Source: an uncultured Pseudomonadota bacterium
GTDB taxonomy: Bacteria > Pseudomonadota > Gammaproteobacteria > Burkholderiales > Rhodocyclaceae
Length of the DNA stretch: 25,469 nucleotides
Assembly: GCA_903939665.1 (NCBI GenBank)
Contig: CAJAHZ010000434.1
Coordinates: 1-25,469, forward strand
Direction: 5' to 3'
The notes under the pieces are model-generated. The model saw only the letters and a list, made by a program, of their open reading frames with translations, searched no databases and was not told the origin of the DNA. The position numbers and the translations under genes were made by a program. Each line of letters begins with the position of its first letter. The stretch's first letter is position 1. Of this stretch, positions 24,400 through 25,469 are shown piece after piece.

Positions 24400-25068
24400 A
24401 TGCCCCGCTTCGTTCTGGCCATCCTCTTCTGTTTTACCTTACCGAGCGCACTCGCTTTCAGCTTCTCCGAAGAAGACAAACAGCAGAAGGATGCCGACGA
24501 CACCTCGCGCAAAAAGGTAAGTCAGCAACTCGCCACGCCGTGCAAGGATGCACTGAAAGACCGGAAGATCATGGTCGTGATCGGCGAGCGCAGCAGTCGC
24601 GGCATCAGCGCGCAGCAAAGCAGTTACAGCCCGCATTTCAACTCGATCAACCAGCGTCTGCGCAACCTTGGCTTGAAGACCTACACGCAGCAGGAAATCA
24701 CGGCGCAAGTCGCACAGGCTGAAATCGACGCCTATTTCCGTAACGATCCGGACGCCGCGCTCAACGCCTCCAAGAAGATGGGGGCCGATTTCATCCTGCG
24801 CGGCACGATCTCCAGCCGCACGGCAATCAACCCAGTGCTGCGCATTCCCGAAGTTTATGTCAACATGGGCTTTACGCTCTCGGCGGCCGACGGTCGAACG
24901 ATCTCGGATGTATCGGCCAGCGCCGAATCCTACTCCGGTACGGATACGCTGGGCATGGCGCTCACCCTGGTCAACGAGCAGGCGTCCGGCGTCGTGGCAA
25001 GGCTTTACAGCGATTACTGTCGCAACGCCGGAATCGGCGGCGGCACCAAGAAGAAGCAATCCAACTAG
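24400..25068 (+). CDS. Secreted LpoB/CsgG-like periplasmic protein
   Basis: 222 residues with a signal peptide (1-19, SALA-FSF) and no lipobox Cys. The core (about 55-210) has alternating beta/alpha segments: RKIMVVIGERSSRG, FNSINQRLRNLGLKTYTQQEI, ALNASKKMGADFILRGTIS, VYVNMGFTLSAADGRTISDVSASAESYSG. This pattern (a beta strand, a helix that locates a second subunit, then GADFILRG) resembles the LpoB/CsgG-type fold, but the identity is low and I give it as probable only. A short Lys-rich tail ends it. The RBS AAGGTG stands before ATG 24400. The neighbour 18 bp on is CsgG-like, so they may work together in envelope assembly. Confidence 0.65.
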   Translation: MPRFVLAILFCFTLPSALAFSFSEEDKQQKDADDTSRKKVSQQLATPCKDALKDRKIMVVIGERSSRGISAQQSSYSPHFNSINQRLRNLGLKTYTQQEITAQVAQAEIDAYFRNDPDAALNASKKMGADFILRGTISSRTAINPVLRIPEVYVNMGFTLSAADGRTISDVSASAESYSGTDTLGMALTLVNEQASGVVARLYSDYCRNAGIGGGTKKKQSN

Positions 25069-25085
25069 TTCGTGAGGGCAATTCC

Positions 25086-25469
25086 GTGAAAACGTCCACC
25101 CAATTCTCTGCAATCGCACTGGCCATCAGCGGCGCGCTGATCGTTCCGCTTGCGCTGGCGCAGCCAAGTTTCAGCAATCCGTCGCCCACCGCCGGTAGCG
25201 GCACCTCGGAAACCGCCAATGCAATGGCCGACAAGGCGGTTTATAAGCCGGTCACTTATACCAACGCCGCCAAAAAAGGGCCGGCGCTGATCGTCATCCC
25301 GGGCGAGATCAAGAGCAATAACGCCAGCTTCACGCAGAAATTCGGCCCCAACAATATCGCGGATTACGCCGAACTTGAGCTGGGCAATGCCAACTTCAAA
25401 ATTCTCGAACGCGCCGACATGGGCCCCTTGCTCAACGAGTTTCAGCTCGCCTACACGATGGGCGACCCG
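25086..25469 (+). CDS. CsgG-family protein, N-terminal part (runs off the right edge)
   Basis: 128 residues visible. GTG 25086 follows GAGGG at 7 bases. A signal peptide (about 1-25, PLALA-QPSF) is followed by a low-complexity stretch and then the CsgG core: ALIVIPGEIKS, IADYAELELGNANFKILERADMGPLLNEF. The ADYAELELGNANFKILERADMG run matches the CsgG pattern (helix, then Glu-Arg, then an aspartate-led loop). CsgG forms the outer-membrane curli secretion pore in E. coli, but family members also serve other secretion or assembly roles. There is no lipobox Cys here, which would be needed for the classic lipoprotein. No curli gene is in view. Confidence 0.75.
   Translation, partial: MKTSTQFSAIALAISGALIVPLALAQPSFSNPSPTAGSGTSETANAMADKAVYKPVTYTNAAKKGPALIVIPGEIKSNNASFTQKFGPNNIADYAELELGNANFKILERADMGPLLNEFQLAYTMGDP

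Overview
This is a high-GC bacterial chromosome window that reads as betaproteobacterial, probably Rhodocyclales (inferred from gene order and protein style; no database was searched). The order ribE-ribBA-like-ribH-nusB-thiL-pgpA-pncC-recA-recX, and lptB-rpoN-hpf-ptsN-hprK further on, is typical housekeeping synteny of that group. I see no rRNA, tRNA, CRISPR array, transposase or phage gene. Almost all of the window is ordinary chromosomal core, with an accessory envelope block on the left.

Left part (1-9435): the 5' end of an OmpR-like response regulator gene points left, divergent from a secreted Spy/CpxP-type periplasmic stress protein. The regulator and this gene share an intergenic region with a 14-bp direct repeat spaced 31 bp apart. 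Next comes a five-gene operon, pqiA-pqiB-pqiC-LolA-like-RND, in which every junction is a 4-bp stop/start overlap. PqiA (inner-membrane, two zinc-ribbon motifs), PqiB (three MCE domains) and PqiC (OM lipoprotein) form a trans-periplasmic lipid-transport route. The two extra genes encode a secreted LolA-like protein and an MMPL/RND transporter that ends in a cytoplasmic cyclic-nucleotide-binding domain. This is the most unusual feature of the window: a lipid-transport module that seems built to be gated by a nucleotide ligand. A convergent membrane-anchored lytic transglycosylase follows. Its strong sigma70-like promoter overlaps a near-perfect palindrome that looks like an operator.

Middle part (9583-13215, minus strand): an EF-G paralogue (FusA2 type, with the switch II catalytic His replaced by Tyr) and a membrane diguanylate cyclase with a Cache-like periplasmic sensor, a GGEEF active site and an intact I-site.

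Right part (13394-23918, plus strand): riboflavin synthesis (ribE, a ribB fused to a degenerate ribA domain, ribH), antitermination (nusB), thiamine diphosphate synthesis (thiL), phosphatidylglycerol synthesis (pgpA), NMN deamidase (pncC), SOS recombination (recA with a LexA box, recX), LPS export ATPase (lptB), sigma54 (rpoN), ribosome hibernation (hpf), and nitrogen-PTS/HPr control (ptsN, hprK). A 106-bp perfect-armed inverted repeat built from CGCAGAGA units lies between nusB and thiL. The right edge (23968-25469) holds psiF with its own promoter and terminator, then a secreted LpoB-like protein and the start of a CsgG-family protein.
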